NCBI RefSeq assembly: GCF_009805705.1
Contig: NZ_VSMB01000008.1
Span: 1-64,000 of the forward strand
Reading direction: 5' to 3'
Origin: Ruania rhizosphaerae
GTDB taxonomy: Bacteria; Actinomycetota; Actinomycetes; Actinomycetales; Beutenbergiaceae
DNA length: 64,000 nucleotides
Position 1 is the first letter of the stretch. Each line of letters starts with the position of its first letter. Shown here one piece after another: positions 21,259 to 29,478 of the stretch. The translations under genes and the position numbers were made by a program. The notes beneath the pieces are model-generated. The model was not told the DNA's origin. It made no database searches and was given only the letters and a program-made list of their open reading frames with translations.

Positions 21259-21406
21259 AGCGCCGCCGGGCACGAGCGCCGCCGGGCACGAGCGGCACCG
21301 GCTCCACCTAGCGTTCGCCGCATGCCTGCGCTACCGAATCCACTTTCCGCCACGGAGCCATCGTGCGGACGGCGTCAGGGTGGTTCGACGGCGGAAAGGG
21401 GATTCG
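21259..21406. repeat. Tandem 16-mer and 17-bp inverted repeat
   Basis: Unit AGCGCCGCCGGGCACG occurs twice in tandem (21259-21274, 21275-21290) with a partial third copy. Just downstream, 21335-21351 and 21390-21406 are 17-bp inverted repeats with one mismatch around 38 bases. Together they fill the gap between the amidohydrolase stop and the GntR operon promoter. They may act as a terminator or be remnants of a small mobile sequence. No coding potential is evident in this 285-bp interval. Confidence 0.55.
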
Positions 21407-21455
21407 ACGCGCCCAGGGTTGGACGGAGCTGGGGTCGGCAGATCCGTCGCACGGC

Positions 21456-21507
21456 TTGACGCATCTCGAGTTCTCTGGTTCATTAGTCGAGTAATGAACC
21501 AGAGAAC
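21456..21507 (+). promoter_or_regulatory. Promoter and perfect 16-bp palindrome of the GntR-ABC operon
   Basis: Bases 21470-21485 and 21492-21507 are perfect inverted copies (core GGTTCATTA/TAATGAACC) around GTCGAG. A TTGACG (21456-21461) and TTCATT (21479-21484), 17 bp apart, give a possible promoter whose -10 lies in the left arm. The palindrome ends just before the GGAGG of the gntR gene, so repressor binding would shut off the entire cassette. YtrA-type GntR regulators commonly bind such long AT-containing palindromes. Confidence 0.65.
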
Positions 21508-21517
21508 GGAGGTCGGC

Positions 21518-21928
21518 GTGTTCGACGGACGGGATCCGATCTACGTGCAGATCGCTGACCAGCTCCGCAGAGACATCGTCGCGGGACGGCTTCAGGACGG
21601 TGACCAGGTGATGTCCACCACCCAGTACGCCCAGACCTACCGGATCAACCCGGCCACCGCCGCCAAGGCGTTCACCGAGCTGGTGGACGAGGGGGTGCTC
21701 TACAAGCAGCGCGGCATCGGGATGTTCGTCGCCGAGGGTGCCCGGGAGCGGTTGCGAGCCGAGCGCCGGCGGGCGTTCTACGCCGAGCGGCTCGACCCTC
21801 TCCTCGACGAGGCCCGTTACTTGGGCCTGAGTACTGACGACCTGGTCCGCTACCTGACCGGACCGACGGGCAGCGACTCCACCGGCGACGACCACGCCAT
21901 CAACGACCCGATCGAAGGACAGTCATGA
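21518..21928 (+). CDS. GntR family (YtrA-type) transcriptional regulator
   Basis: A 136-residue repressor with a winged helix-turn-helix (MFDGRDPIYVQIADQLRRDI, then MSTTQYAQTYRINPATAAKAF) and a short helical tail instead of a large effector domain, the YtrA subgroup type that usually controls adjacent ABC transporters. GTG 21518 is chosen because GGAGG (21508-21512) lies five bases upstream and the protein then starts as relatives do; ATG 21494 falls within the palindrome and puts the ribosome site in the gene. The stop overlaps the next ATG (ATGA). It likely represses its own operon and responds to cell-envelope or antibiotic stress, inferred from family behaviour. Confidence 0.9.
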   Translation: MFDGRDPIYVQIADQLRRDIVAGRLQDGDQVMSTTQYAQTYRINPATAAKAFTELVDEGVLYKQRGIGMFVAEGARERLRAERRRAFYAERLDPLLDEARYLGLSTDDLVRYLTGPTGSDSTGDDHAINDPIEGQS

Positions 21929-22806
21929 CGACCGGCTTCTCCGTCACCGTCCGTGACCTCAACGTGAGGTACGGGCGCACCAGCGCCGTTCAGGACGCGA
22001 CGTTCGACCTCGAGCCCGGGGGCATCTACGGCCTTCTCGGGCGCAACGGCTCCGGCAAGACCACGGTGATGTCGACCATCGCCTCGCTCCGACCCGCCTC
22101 TGGCGGGGAGGTGCGGGTCGACGGCGAGGATCCGTTCGAGAACGAACGGGTCATGGCCGGCGTCTGCCTCGTCCGCGAGGCGGGGGACATCAGCCCCGAC
22201 ATCAAGGTTCGCGCCAACCTCGACTACTTCGCCCACACGTGGCCGACGTGGGACGCCGACTACGCCGACGAACTGGTCGACGTGTTCGAGCTCGACCGGA
22301 AGAAGGCACCACGTCACCTGTCCCGTGGCCAGCGCTCCGCGCTGGGGGCTGTGGTCGGGCTCGCCTCGGGAGCGCCGCTGACGATGTTCGACGAGGTCCA
22401 CCTCGGGATGGATGCGCCCACCCGGTATGCCTTCTACGACGCACTCCTGGCTGATGTTATCGACCACCCGCGCACGGTCATCCTCTCCAGCCATCTGATC
22501 AGCGAGGTGGAGAAGCTGTTCGATGGCGTGGTGATCCTGGACCGGGGCTCGGTCCTGCTTGCCGAGGAGGCCGACCGGCTGCGTGGGCGCGGGGCGACGT
22601 TCACGGGAGAGCGGGAGGCCGTTGACGCCCTCACTGCCGATCTGACGGTGCTGGCCACCCGCGAACTCGGCCGCGTCCGCGAAGCCACCGTCTATGGCGA
22701 GATCGACGCCGCCACGACCGCCAAGGCCCACGCTGCCGATATCGCGATCGGCGCCGTGGGCCTGCAGGACCTCTTCGTCCACCTCACCCGGAAGGAATCG
22801 ACGTGA
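21925..22806 (+). CDS. ABC transporter ATP-binding protein (first of the cassette)
   Basis: A 293-residue nucleotide-binding subunit. Walker A is GRNGSGKTT (about 39-47), the signature is the variant LSRGQ (about 132), Walker B is LTMFDEVHLGMD (about 152-163) with its catalytic Glu, and SSHLISEVE provides the H-loop His. A roughly 90-residue C-terminal extension follows. It resembles YtrB/BcrA-type ATPases of GntR-linked exporters. Translation overlaps gntR upstream and the permease downstream by 4 bp each, so the 22803 permease is its likely partner. Substrate not deducible. Confidence 0.9.
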   Translation: MTTGFSVTVRDLNVRYGRTSAVQDATFDLEPGGIYGLLGRNGSGKTTVMSTIASLRPASGGEVRVDGEDPFENERVMAGVCLVREAGDISPDIKVRANLDYFAHTWPTWDADYADELVDVFELDRKKAPRHLSRGQRSALGAVVGLASGAPLTMFDEVHLGMDAPTRYAFYDALLADVIDHPRTVILSSHLISEVEKLFDGVVILDRGSVLLAEEADRLRGRGATFTGEREAVDALTADLTVLATRELGRVREATVYGEIDAATTAKAHAADIAIGAVGLQDLFVHLTRKEST

Positions 22807-23489
22807 TCGACAGTGAGGCCCACCGGGCCCCTCAATGGCTGCGAGTGACGGGGCGCATGTCCCGCGGACTCGTTCCGAACACGCTCTGGTTCTGGTCGGT
22901 CTGCCTTCTGCTCGGGGCGGCCGCGATCTGGATCCTCCAGCGCTTCACCGATGGACCGGCCTTCTCCATCATGTCCCTGCTCCGCTACGGGTTGATCTGG
23001 TATCCGTTCTCAGCCGCGCTGATCCTGGTCAGCCTGATGCTCGGTATCCACGTGGCAGCGGGCCAGACACGGCGGTCCTTCCTCATCGCGTCGCTTCTCT
23101 CATGGGCGGGCTACGCGATCGTCAACGGCCTGTTGCTGGCAGCGGTGATCGCGATCGAAGGCCAGGTCTACGACGACTACGGGTGGGCGCACCGTTCCAC
23201 CAGCGAGGGTGTCCTGCCCGGACTGGCGCTGAGTCTCGGCGCCTACCCACTGATCGTGCTGGCCGGCGCCGTGTCCGGGCTGCTTGTCGGCCTGAGCTAC
23301 TACCGCTTCGGGCCGTGGATCACTCTGGCACTGCCGCTCACCTGCGCGCCGGCCGTGCTGGCCACTGCGCTGGTGGCCTCGCCGGTTCCGATCGCGGGCA
23401 TCGCGGTGGCGACCACGCTCGCAGCCGGAGTGGCCGTGCTGCTCGGACGGCGCATACCCATCCGCACCACCAATCCCGCATGGACCTGA
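22803..23489 (+). CDS. ABC transporter permease subunit (first of the cassette)
   Basis: A 228-residue integral membrane protein with about six hydrophobic helices, roughly residues 27-46, 58-82, 90-115, 135-160, 165-185 and 192-212, and little else to classify it. GTG 22803 overlaps the ATPase stop (GTGA), which makes it the membrane partner of that ATPase. No signature residues are recognisable; the assignment rests on topology and context. It is followed 11 bp later by a second, independent-looking ABC pair. Confidence 0.75.
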   Translation: MIDSEAHRAPQWLRVTGRMSRGLVPNTLWFWSVCLLLGAAAIWILQRFTDGPAFSIMSLLRYGLIWYPFSAALILVSLMLGIHVAAGQTRRSFLIASLLSWAGYAIVNGLLLAAVIAIEGQVYDDYGWAHRSTSEGVLPGLALSLGAYPLIVLAGAVSGLLVGLSYYRFGPWITLALPLTCAPAVLATALVASPVPIAGIAVATTLAAGVAVLLGRRIPIRTTNPAWT

Positions 23490-23500
23490 GGAGGGCGGCC

Positions 23501-24436
23501 ATGAGCGAGTCGATCGTGGAGATCGCGAACCTGCACAAGCGGTACGGCGGCACGCAGGCCGTCGCTGATGTCAGCCTCGAGGTGCGGCGGGGCGAGATCT
23601 TCGGGATCCTCGGCCCGAACGGCGCCGGGAAGACGACCACCGTCGAGCTACTGGCCGGCCTGCGTCAGGCCGACGGCGGGACGATCCGGGTGCTGGGCGT
23701 CGATCCCCAGCGTGATCCGGCGGCGATCCGGGAGAGTCTCGGCATCCAGCTCCAGGCCTCGCGGCTCCCGGCGAAGATCCGGGTCGCGGAAGCGCTCGAG
23801 CTCTACGCGTCCTTCTACGCCGACCCGGCCGATCCGGCTGAGCTGATGGCACGGCTCGGCCTGACGTCCAAGGCGGCGACGGCCTTCGCCAACCTCTCGG
23901 GCGGTCAGCAGCAGCGTCTGTCCATCGCGCTCGCCCTCGTGGGGAACCCCGAGGTAGCGGTGCTCGACGAGCTCACCACCGGCCTCGACCCACAGGCGCG
24001 GCGCGATACCTGGGCGCTGATCGAGCAGGTGCGCGACCGGGGGGTGACGATCGTGCTCGTCACCCACTTCATGGACGAGGCGGAACGTCTGGCCGACCGG
24101 CTCGCCATCATCGACGAGGGCCGGGTGGTCGCCCACGGCAGCCCGGCCGAGCTCGTGGCCGCCGGTGATGACGACCGTACCTTCCGGATGCGGTTGCCGG
24201 CCGAGGTCGCGGTGTCCCCGGTGCTCGACGCCCTCGCTGCCCTGGCGCCCGTGCACACGGTCACCGAGGTGGCCGACGAGATCGAGGTCAGCGGCAGCCG
24301 GCGGGCGCTTCCCGCCGTCGTGCTCCACCTTGCCGAGCGAGACATCGTCCCGGACGAGATCCGGACCCTCACCCGCACCCTCGAGGACGTGTTCGTCGAG
24401 GTGACCCAGGCGCACCCGGACGGAGTGAACGCATGA
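23501..24436 (+). CDS. DrrA-like ABC exporter ATP-binding protein (second pair)
   Basis: A 311-residue ATPase with textbook motifs: GPNGAGKTT (about 39), LSGGQQQRL (about 132), VAVLDELTTGLDP (about 151) and VTHFMDEAE with the H-loop His. The C-terminal about 90 residues, ending in LEDVFVEVTQ, are typical of DrrA/CcmA-type drug-exporter ATPases. GAGGAGGG sets the ATG at 23501. It overlaps the next permease by ATGA. With the upstream pair it forms a five-gene cassette under one GntR regulator, a composition suited to antimicrobial or lipid export; the transported compound is unknown. Confidence 0.92.
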   Translation: MSESIVEIANLHKRYGGTQAVADVSLEVRRGEIFGILGPNGAGKTTTVELLAGLRQADGGTIRVLGVDPQRDPAAIRESLGIQLQASRLPAKIRVAEALELYASFYADPADPAELMARLGLTSKAATAFANLSGGQQQRLSIALALVGNPEVAVLDELTTGLDPQARRDTWALIEQVRDRGVTIVLVTHFMDEAERLADRLAIIDEGRVVAHGSPAELVAAGDDDRTFRMRLPAEVAVSPVLDALAALAPVHTVTEVADEIEVSGSRRALPAVVLHLAERDIVPDEIRTLTRTLEDVFVEVTQAHPDGVNA

Positions 24437-25224
24437 GGACCACGACATCGACCACGGCGCGCCGTGTGGTCCCGCGAGGATTCGGGCGTCTGCTGGGCAC
24501 CGAGACCCGGCTCTTCGCGCGCGACCGAGGATCGGTCTTCTTCACCCTCGCCTTCCCTGCGCTGGTGATGGTGGGGGTCGGGCTGGTGATCCCCGGGATG
24601 AACACGTCGATCACCGAACCCGGTCCGTTGCAGGGCTACTCGACTATCGTCGTCATGCTGCCGGCCATCCTGGCGACGGCGATGGCCACCCCGGCGCTGA
24701 CGGCCGTTCCCGTCTTCATCGCCAACTACCGGGAGCAGGGGGTGCTCACCCGGCTCTCCACCACGCCGATGCCGTCGGCCGGCGTGCTCGTGGTTCACCT
24801 GATCATCGGTGTCGCCGCGTTCATCGTCGCGGCCGTGCTCGCACTGGCGTTGGCGGCGGTGGTGTTCGGCATCCCGATGCCGCGATCGCCCGGGGTGACT
24901 GTGCTCGCCGTCGTACTCGGCGCGGTGGCGATCTTCGCCGTCGGGCTCGTGCTCGCGGCGCGAGTGAGCAAGGGCAGTACGGCGCAGGGCCTGGGGATGC
25001 TGCTCTACTTCCCGATGCTGTTCTTCGCCGGCCTGTGGACACCTCGTCCGATCATGCCCGACGGCCTCGCGGCCGTGGCCGCGTGGACACCCCTGGGAGC
25101 GGCGAGCCAGGCGATCGAGGAGGGCTGGTTCAGCACCCAGATGCCCTGGCAACAGCTCGCGGTGATGGTCGCCTACGCGGTCGTGGGAACTGTGCTGGCA
25201 GCTCGACTGTTCCGTTGGCGGTAG
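24433..25224 (+). CDS. ABC-2 type exporter permease (DrrB-like)
   Basis: A 263-residue permease with about six helices and the ABC-2 layout: N-terminal cytoplasmic stretch containing GTETRLFARDRGSVFFTL, first helix near 37-57, a central pair with the NYREQGVLTRLSTTPM cytoplasmic coupling segment, and a C-terminal helix ending in RLFRWR. It pairs with the DrrA-like ATPase it overlaps by four bases. It closes the cassette; the next gene, rpsP, has its own upstream region. Weak hairpin potential (GCCCG/CGGGC near 25235) follows the stop. Confidence 0.9.
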   Translation: MRTTTSTTARRVVPRGFGRLLGTETRLFARDRGSVFFTLAFPALVMVGVGLVIPGMNTSITEPGPLQGYSTIVVMLPAILATAMATPALTAVPVFIANYREQGVLTRLSTTPMPSAGVLVVHLIIGVAAFIVAAVLALALAAVVFGIPMPRSPGVTVLAVVLGAVAIFAVGLVLAARVSKGSTAQGLGMLLYFPMLFFAGLWTPRPIMPDGLAAVAAWTPLGAASQAIEEGWFSTQMPWQQLAVMVAYAVVGTVLAARLFRWR

Positions 25225-25320
25225 GCCGGATCCCGCCCGGTGCCTCGGGCAGATCTGGCCCGCTGCAGGCGCCGTGTCGCAGGGCACACTGCCGCCGAGT
25301 AGTGCTCGGGTCCTCGCATC

Positions 25321-25329
25321 TGGCAGAAT
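25321..25329 (+). promoter_or_regulatory. Candidate rpsP promoter -10 region
   Basis: TGGCAGAAT lies 132 bp before rpsP in the 236-bp gap after the ABC cassette. Almost the same string, TGGCAGACT, lies 150 bp before rplS (28115-28123). Shared sequence before two ribosomal-protein genes suggests an extended -10 element; no good -35 hexamer is seen. The remaining leader shows no known riboswitch. Confidence 0.35.
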
Positions 25330-25460
25330 GACCCGCTGTACTCGTAGGTGCCCGGCCCTCTCACCGGACAGCCCGCGCGTCCCGAGTTTCGCAGACCGCC
25401 TGCCCCCACGGGTTTGGTCGGCGTGCTCATCCTCACCACGAACCAGGAGTGACCACCACA

Positions 25461-25940
25461 GTGGCAGTCAAGATCCGACTCAAGCGCCTCGGCAAGGTCC
25501 GGGCGCCGTACTACCGCGTCGTCGTCGCTGACTCTCGTAAGAAGCGCGACGGGCGAGTCATCGAAGAGATCGGGAAGTACCACCCGACCGAGCACCCTTC
25601 CCTCATCGACATTGACGGTGAGCGGGCCCGCTACTGGCTCGGGGTCGGCGCCCAGCCGTCCGAGCAGGTGCTGGCCCTGCTCAAGGTCACCGGCGACTGG
25701 CAGACGTTCAAGGGCCTGCCGGGCGCCGAGGGCACCCTGCAGACCAAGGGCGTCTCCGCAGAGGCCGCCGCCGAGGCGGTCAAGGCCGCCGAGGCCGACG
25801 CCGAGCTGCGCAAGGCCAAGGCTGCCGAGGCCAAGGAAGCCGAGGCCAAGAGTGCTGAGGCCGAGAAGACGGCACCAGCCGAGGAGGCCCCAGCAGAGGA
25901 GCCCGCCGCCGAAAGTGACGCCGAGCAGGCTGACGCCTGA
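25461..25940 (+). CDS. rpsP: 30S ribosomal protein S16
   Basis: The 159-residue protein binds 16S rRNA in the small-subunit body. The conserved part, residues 1-about 85, starts [18 protein letters not shown] and includes [19 protein letters not shown]. The last about 65 residues are an Ala/Glu/Lys-rich low-complexity tail, a common actinobacterial extension absent from E. coli S16. GTG 25461 gives the standard N-terminus (AGGAG at 25445-25449); GTG 25449 coincides with the end of the ribosome site. It begins the rpsP-khpA-rimM-trmD cluster; khpA starts two bases after its stop. Confidence 0.97.
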   Translation: MAVKIRLKRLGKVRAPYYRVVVADSRKKRDGRVIEEIGKYHPTEHPSLIDIDGERARYWLGVGAQPSEQVLALLKVTGDWQTFKGLPGAEGTLQTKGVSAEAAAEAVKAAEADAELRKAKAAEAKEAEAKSAEAEKTAPAEEAPAEEPAAESDAEQADA

Positions 25941-25942
25941 TT

Positions 25943-26182
25943 ATGCTCTCTGACGCGCTCGAACACCTGGTCCGCGGCATCGTGGACAACCCGGACGACG
26001 TGCGGGTCACCTCCAAGGCGCTGCGCCGGGGTGAGCTGCTCGAGGTCCGCGTCAACCCGAGCGACCTGGGTCGCGTGATCGGCCGGTCCGGGCGCACCGC
26101 GGGTGCGCTGCGGACTGTCGTCGGGGCACTGTCGACCGACGGGCCGGTCCGGGTGGACGTCGTGGACGTCGACCGCCGGTGA
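25943..26182 (+). CDS. khpA: KH domain RNA-binding protein KhpA
   Basis: A 79-residue single KH domain protein (formerly YlqC). VNPSDLGRVIGRSGRTAGALR carries the GxxG loop (GRSG) that contacts RNA. In other bacteria KhpA pairs with KhpB/EloR and affects cell elongation and division through RNA binding; no partner is in this window. It follows rpsP after two bases and ends just before a strong hairpin that separates it from rimM. The order rpsP-khpA-rimM is widely conserved. Confidence 0.95.
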   Translation: MLSDALEHLVRGIVDNPDDVRVTSKALRRGELLEVRVNPSDLGRVIGRSGRTAGALRTVVGALSTDGPVRVDVVDVDRR

Positions 26183-26188
26183 CTGTGA

Positions 26189-26230
26189 CCTCGGGCCCGC
26201 CCATGCACCAGTGCGTGGGCGGGCCCGAGG
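26189..26230 (+). terminator. 20-bp hairpin between khpA and rimM
   Basis: Bases 26189-26208 pair with 26211-26230 in a stem of 20 bp with one G-T pair, starting CCTCGGGCCCGCCC. It lies six bases past the khpA stop and 52 bp before rimM. No T-tract. It could terminate, attenuate or protect the rpsP-khpA message, lowering rimM-trmD expression relative to S16. Confidence 0.7.
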
Positions 26231-26281
26231 CATGTCCGGGCCACGGTTCCCGCCCGGATCCGAGGCGCACCAGAATGGAAG

Positions 26282-26830
26282 GTGACTGAATCCGTGAGCT
26301 CAGGTATCGACGACGCCCCCCGGCTGGTGCGAGTCGCCACGGTAGGTACCGCCCACGGTCTGCGTGGGGACGTCCGGGTCACCGTGCACACCGACGATCC
26401 GGAGGGCCGGTTCAGGGTCGGATCCTGCCTGAGGACCGAACCTGAGGCCCGGGGTCCGTTGACGGTGGCGGCGATGCGTCATCAGCAGCAGCACTGGTTC
26501 CTCCGGTTCGACGGAGTGAACGACCGGACCGCGGCCGAAGCGCTGCGGGGTGTCGAGCTGTACGCCGCCGCCGACGTGAGCGAGGACGAGGCCTGGTATC
26601 CGTTCCAGCTGGAGGGCCTGCGGGCCGAACTGCCCGATGGCACCGAGCTGGGCCTCGTCGCCGGGGTCCAGCACCTGCCTGCTCACGATCTGCTCGTCCT
26701 GGTTGAGACCGGCGGTGCCCGCACGCTCGTCCCGTTCGTCAGCGAGATCGTGCCGGAGGTCGATGTGCCCGCAGGCCGGATCGTCCTCGATCCGCCACCA
26801 GGGATGCTCGCCGACGAGGATGAGCGATGA
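26282..26830 (+). CDS. rimM: Ribosome maturation factor RimM
   Basis: A 182-residue protein that binds S19 and assists assembly of the 30S head. The N-terminal beta-barrel begins [18 protein letters not shown] with the family GxxHGxxG pattern; the PRC-barrel domain follows, with ISPARATE linker sequence [13 protein letters not shown] and [12 protein letters not shown] near the end. GTG 26282 is preceded by GGAAG; GTG 26294 is an alternative. It overlaps trmD by ATGA. Length is typical. Confidence 0.93.
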   Translation: MTESVSSGIDDAPRLVRVATVGTAHGLRGDVRVTVHTDDPEGRFRVGSCLRTEPEARGPLTVAAMRHQQQHWFLRFDGVNDRTAAEALRGVELYAAADVSEDEAWYPFQLEGLRAELPDGTELGLVAGVQHLPAHDLLVLVETGGARTLVPFVSEIVPEVDVPAGRIVLDPPPGMLADEDER

Positions 26831-28080
26831 ACGGCCGGATCGACATCGTCACGATCTTTCCCGGCTATCTCGCACCGCTCGGCCTCTCCCTCGTCGGCAA
26901 AGCCCGGTCCGAGGGTGTGCTCGATGTCGGTGTGCACGACCTGCGGGACTGGACGGCCGACCGTCACCGCACGGTCGATGACACCCCGTTCGGTGGCGGT
27001 GCCGGGATGGTGATGCGTCCGGACGTGTGGGGAACGGCGCTGGACGACCTCCTGCTCGCCGAGGCCGACTCCCGCACGCTCGTCCTGCCCACCCCGGCGG
27101 GGGAGAGGTTCACGCAGGAGATGGCCGAGGAACTCGCGCTGCTGGTATGCGCTGGCGGGCAGATCGCTGTCGCCTGTGGACGTTACGAGGGTATCGATGC
27201 GCGGGTGGCCGAGCACTACGCCAACAGAGACGACGTCACCGTCCGGGAGGTCTCGATCGGCGACTACGTTCTCAACGGCGGGGAAGTGGCCGCACTCGTG
27301 ATCACCGAGGCTGTGGCCCGGCTGCTGCCCGGGGTGATCGGCAACCCCCAGTCGCTGGTGGAGGAGTCCCACGGGTCGGCTGGCCTCCTGGAGTACCCCG
27401 TGTACACGAAGCCGCCCTCGTGGCGCGGGCTCGACGTCCCGGAGGTCCTGCGTTCGGGTGACCACGGCCGGATCGGCACCTGGCGACGGGCGCGAGCCGT
27501 CGAACGGACCGCCCGACGGCGTCCCGACCTGCTCGCCCGGCACGCCCCTCCTCAGGTGCGACAGGCGAAGGCGATCGACGCCGAGGCGATCGCCGATGTG
27601 GCCGCCCGCACCTTTCCGCTGGCGTGCCCACCGCACCTGAGTGCTGCGGACGCCGGGGACTTCGTGGCCGAGCAGCTCGATGCGGCCGCCTTCCGCCGGT
27701 ATCTCCGGTCCCGGGATCGAGACGTGCTCGTCGCCGAGGTCGCGGGCGCCGTGGTCGGCTATGCGATGCTCGTACGCGGCCGACCCACTGCACTGGACGT
27801 GTTGTCTGCAGTCTCGGCCGAAACCACAGCCGAGCTGAGCAAGTGCTACGTCCTGCCCGAGCATCACCGCACCCAGGTCGCTGCGGAGCTGATGGCAGGC
27901 ACGCTCGAACAGGCGAGGCAACGGGGCGTGCGCGCCGTCTGGCTGGGCGTGAACCAGGGCAACGAGCGGGCCCAGCGCTTCTACCGTAAGCACGGCTTCA
28001 CCCGCGTGGGGACTAGGCAGTTCACGGTCGGCAGCAGCGTCCAGTCCGACTATGTGATGGAGCGCACCCTCGAGTCGTGA
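26827..28080 (+). CDS. trmD: TrmD tRNA (guanine-N1)-methyltransferase fused to a GNAT domain
   Basis: A 417-residue two-domain protein. Residues 1-about 238 are TrmD, which methylates G37 next to the anticodon of tRNAs reading CNN codons to prevent frameshifting: [33 protein letters not shown] and [13 protein letters not shown] (AdoMet trefoil knot) are all present. From about 242 a GNAT-like N-acetyltransferase domain follows ([14 protein letters not shown] ... [11 protein letters not shown] ... [22 protein letters not shown]). TrmD is usually 230-260 residues, so this is a clear fusion without frameshift. In the GNAT acetyl-CoA loop, [10 protein letters not shown] lacks the usual glycine, so activity is uncertain. 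Overlaps rimM by ATGA. Confidence 0.95.
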   Translation: MNGRIDIVTIFPGYLAPLGLSLVGKARSEGVLDVGVHDLRDWTADRHRTVDDTPFGGGAGMVMRPDVWGTALDDLLLAEADSRTLVLPTPAGERFTQEMAEELALLVCAGGQIAVACGRYEGIDARVAEHYANRDDVTVREVSIGDYVLNGGEVAALVITEAVARLLPGVIGNPQSLVEESHGSAGLLEYPVYTKPPSWRGLDVPEVLRSGDHGRIGTWRRARAVERTARRRPDLLARHAPPQVRQAKAIDAEAIADVAARTFPLACPPHLSAADAGDFVAEQLDAAAFRRYLRSRDRDVLVAEVAGAVVGYAMLVRGRPTALDVLSAVSAETTAELSKCYVLPEHHRTQVAAELMAGTLEQARQRGVRAVWLGVNQGNERAQRFYRKHGFTRVGTRQFTVGSSVQSDYVMERTLES

Positions 28081-28111
28081 GGTGGCCCGCGAATTTCTCC
28101 TGCACCACTCG

Positions 28112-28163
28112 CTGTGGCAGACTAGTGCGGTCGCGCGTGGGTTTCGCGGCGCCTCTGCCACAG
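28112..28163 (+). promoter_or_regulatory. rplS leader with promoter motif and inverted repeat
   Basis: The 193-bp trmD-rplS gap holds CTGTGGCAGA (28112-28121) and its perfect inverse TCTGCCACAG (28154-28163), with a GC-rich 32-base interior. TGGCAGACT in the left arm matches the motif before rpsP and may be a -10 region. Either a promoter embedded in a repeat or a structured leader controlling L19; the sequence does not decide. Confidence 0.4.
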
Positions 28164-28273
28164 GGGAGGTGCTGATCCTCGGCCCATCATGCGCGCCCCA
28201 GTCGATACTCGGCGGCTCCGTGCCGCCCAGATATGCGCGGGTGACCTGTGGCAGCCGCGGAAAGGCAATGATC

Positions 28274-28630
28274 ATGAACACCCTGGACGCCGTCGACGCC
28301 ACCTCGTTGCGCAGCGACATCCCCGACTTCCGCGCCGGTGACACCCTCAAGGTGCACGTCAAGGTCGTGGAAGGCAACCGGTCCCGTATCCAGGTCTTCC
28401 AGGGCGTCGTGATCGCTCGTTCCGGAGCCGGCGTGCGTGAGACCTTCATCATCCGCAAGGTCTCCTTCGGTGTCGGCGTGGAGCGCACATTCCCGCTGCA
28501 CTCCCCGACGATCGACCACATCGAGGTCGCCAGCCGCGGTGTGGTGCGTCGCGCCAAGCTGTACTACCTGCGCGACCGCCATGGCAAGGCCGCCAAGATC
28601 CGCGAGCGTCGCGAGACTCCGTCCGCCTGA
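28274..28630 (+). CDS. rplS: 50S ribosomal protein L19
   Basis: The 118-residue protein sits at the 30S-50S interface of the large subunit. Core motifs are [52 protein letters not shown] and [11 protein letters not shown], and length is standard. ATG 28274 is well spaced from AAAGG at 28261-28265; ATG 28268 adds two residues. It ends the trmD operon arrangement and precedes lepB by 74 bp, which contain only a weak hairpin (GGGTGCC/GGTGCCC at 28645-28664). Confidence 0.97.
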   Translation: MNTLDAVDATSLRSDIPDFRAGDTLKVHVKVVEGNRSRIQVFQGVVIARSGAGVRETFIIRKVSFGVGVERTFPLHSPTIDHIEVASRGVVRRAKLYYLRDRHGKAAKIRERRETPSA

Positions 28631-28704
28631 CCCTTCGGTGATCGGGTGCCTGTACCGGTGCCCTTGATCGCGGGGTTCGCCCCGCTCGAGGAGAACGGCG
28701 GAAC

Positions 28705-29478
28705 ATGGGCAGCGAGCACGATGCTGAGGACGCCCGGGAGGTGCGGGCGACCGAGGCTGCCGACGGCGACGACACACCGTCCCCGGAGCTGCGGGGACGG
28801 CCGCGGAAACGGCGTCGTCACCCGGTGGTGGCGTTCTTGCGTGAGACCGTGGTCGTGCTCGTCTCGGCACTCGTGCTGTCCGTGGTCATCAAGACCTTTC
28901 TCGCGCAGGCGTTCTACATCCCGAGCGAGTCGATGGAGCACACGCTCGAGGTGGGTGACCGACTGGTCGTCAACAAGCTCACGCCTGGCCCGTTCGACCT
29001 CGAACACGGCGACATCGTTGTGTTTCTCGATCCGGGTGGGTGGCTGAGCTCCGTTCCTCCGGACGATCCGAACGCGGTCGAGCAGGTCCTGACCTGGATC
29101 GGGGTCCTGCCCGAGCACGCCGACGAGCACGTCATCAAGCGGGTCATCGGCCTGCCCGGTGATCAGGTGGTGTGCTGCACCGATCAGGGGCAGATCACGG
29201 TCAACGGTGAAGCCATCACCGAGCCGTACGTCGCCGACGGGGCCGCGCCGAGCGACGTCGAGTTCGACGTGGTCGTCCCCGAGGGCCATCTGTACGTGCT
29301 CGGCGACAACCGGCCGCACTCGAAGGACTCGCGCTACAACGGAGGGTCGGTGGGCGGTGGGTTCGTACCTGTGCGTAATGTGGTGGGAACCGCATTCGTG
29401 ATCACCTGGCCCCTGGATCGCATCACATGGCTGACCGACCCCGACGAGACCTTCGCCGACGTTCCCGACCCGTCGTGA
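28705..29478 (+). CDS. lepB: Signal peptidase I
   Basis: A 257-residue membrane serine protease that removes signal peptides from exported proteins. A charged cytoplasmic N-terminus with [10 protein letters not shown] precedes one membrane helix (about 44-67); the catalytic domain faces outside with [11 protein letters not shown] (nucleophile Ser76) and [11 protein letters not shown] (general base Lys145), followed by [14 protein letters not shown]. Length and layout are typical for the single-pass actinobacterial enzyme. It overlaps rnhB (GTGA at the stop). The rplS-lepB-rnhB order is conserved. Confidence 0.96.
   Translation: MGSEHDAEDAREVRATEAADGDDTPSPELRGRPRKRRRHPVVAFLRETVVVLVSALVLSVVIKTFLAQAFYIPSESMEHTLEVGDRLVVNKLTPGPFDLEHGDIVVFLDPGGWLSSVPPDDPNAVEQVLTWIGVLPEHADEHVIKRVIGLPGDQVVCCTDQGQITVNGEAITEPYVADGAAPSDVEFDVVVPEGHLYVLGDNRPHSKDSRYNGGSVGGGFVPVRNVVGTAFVITWPLDRITWLTDPDETFADVPDPS

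Noticed and set aside
29427-29474. Earlier ATG start for RNase HII
   Set aside because: Adds an Arg-rich, non-conserved extension within lepB; GTG at 29475 gives the GTGA overlap and the family N-terminus.
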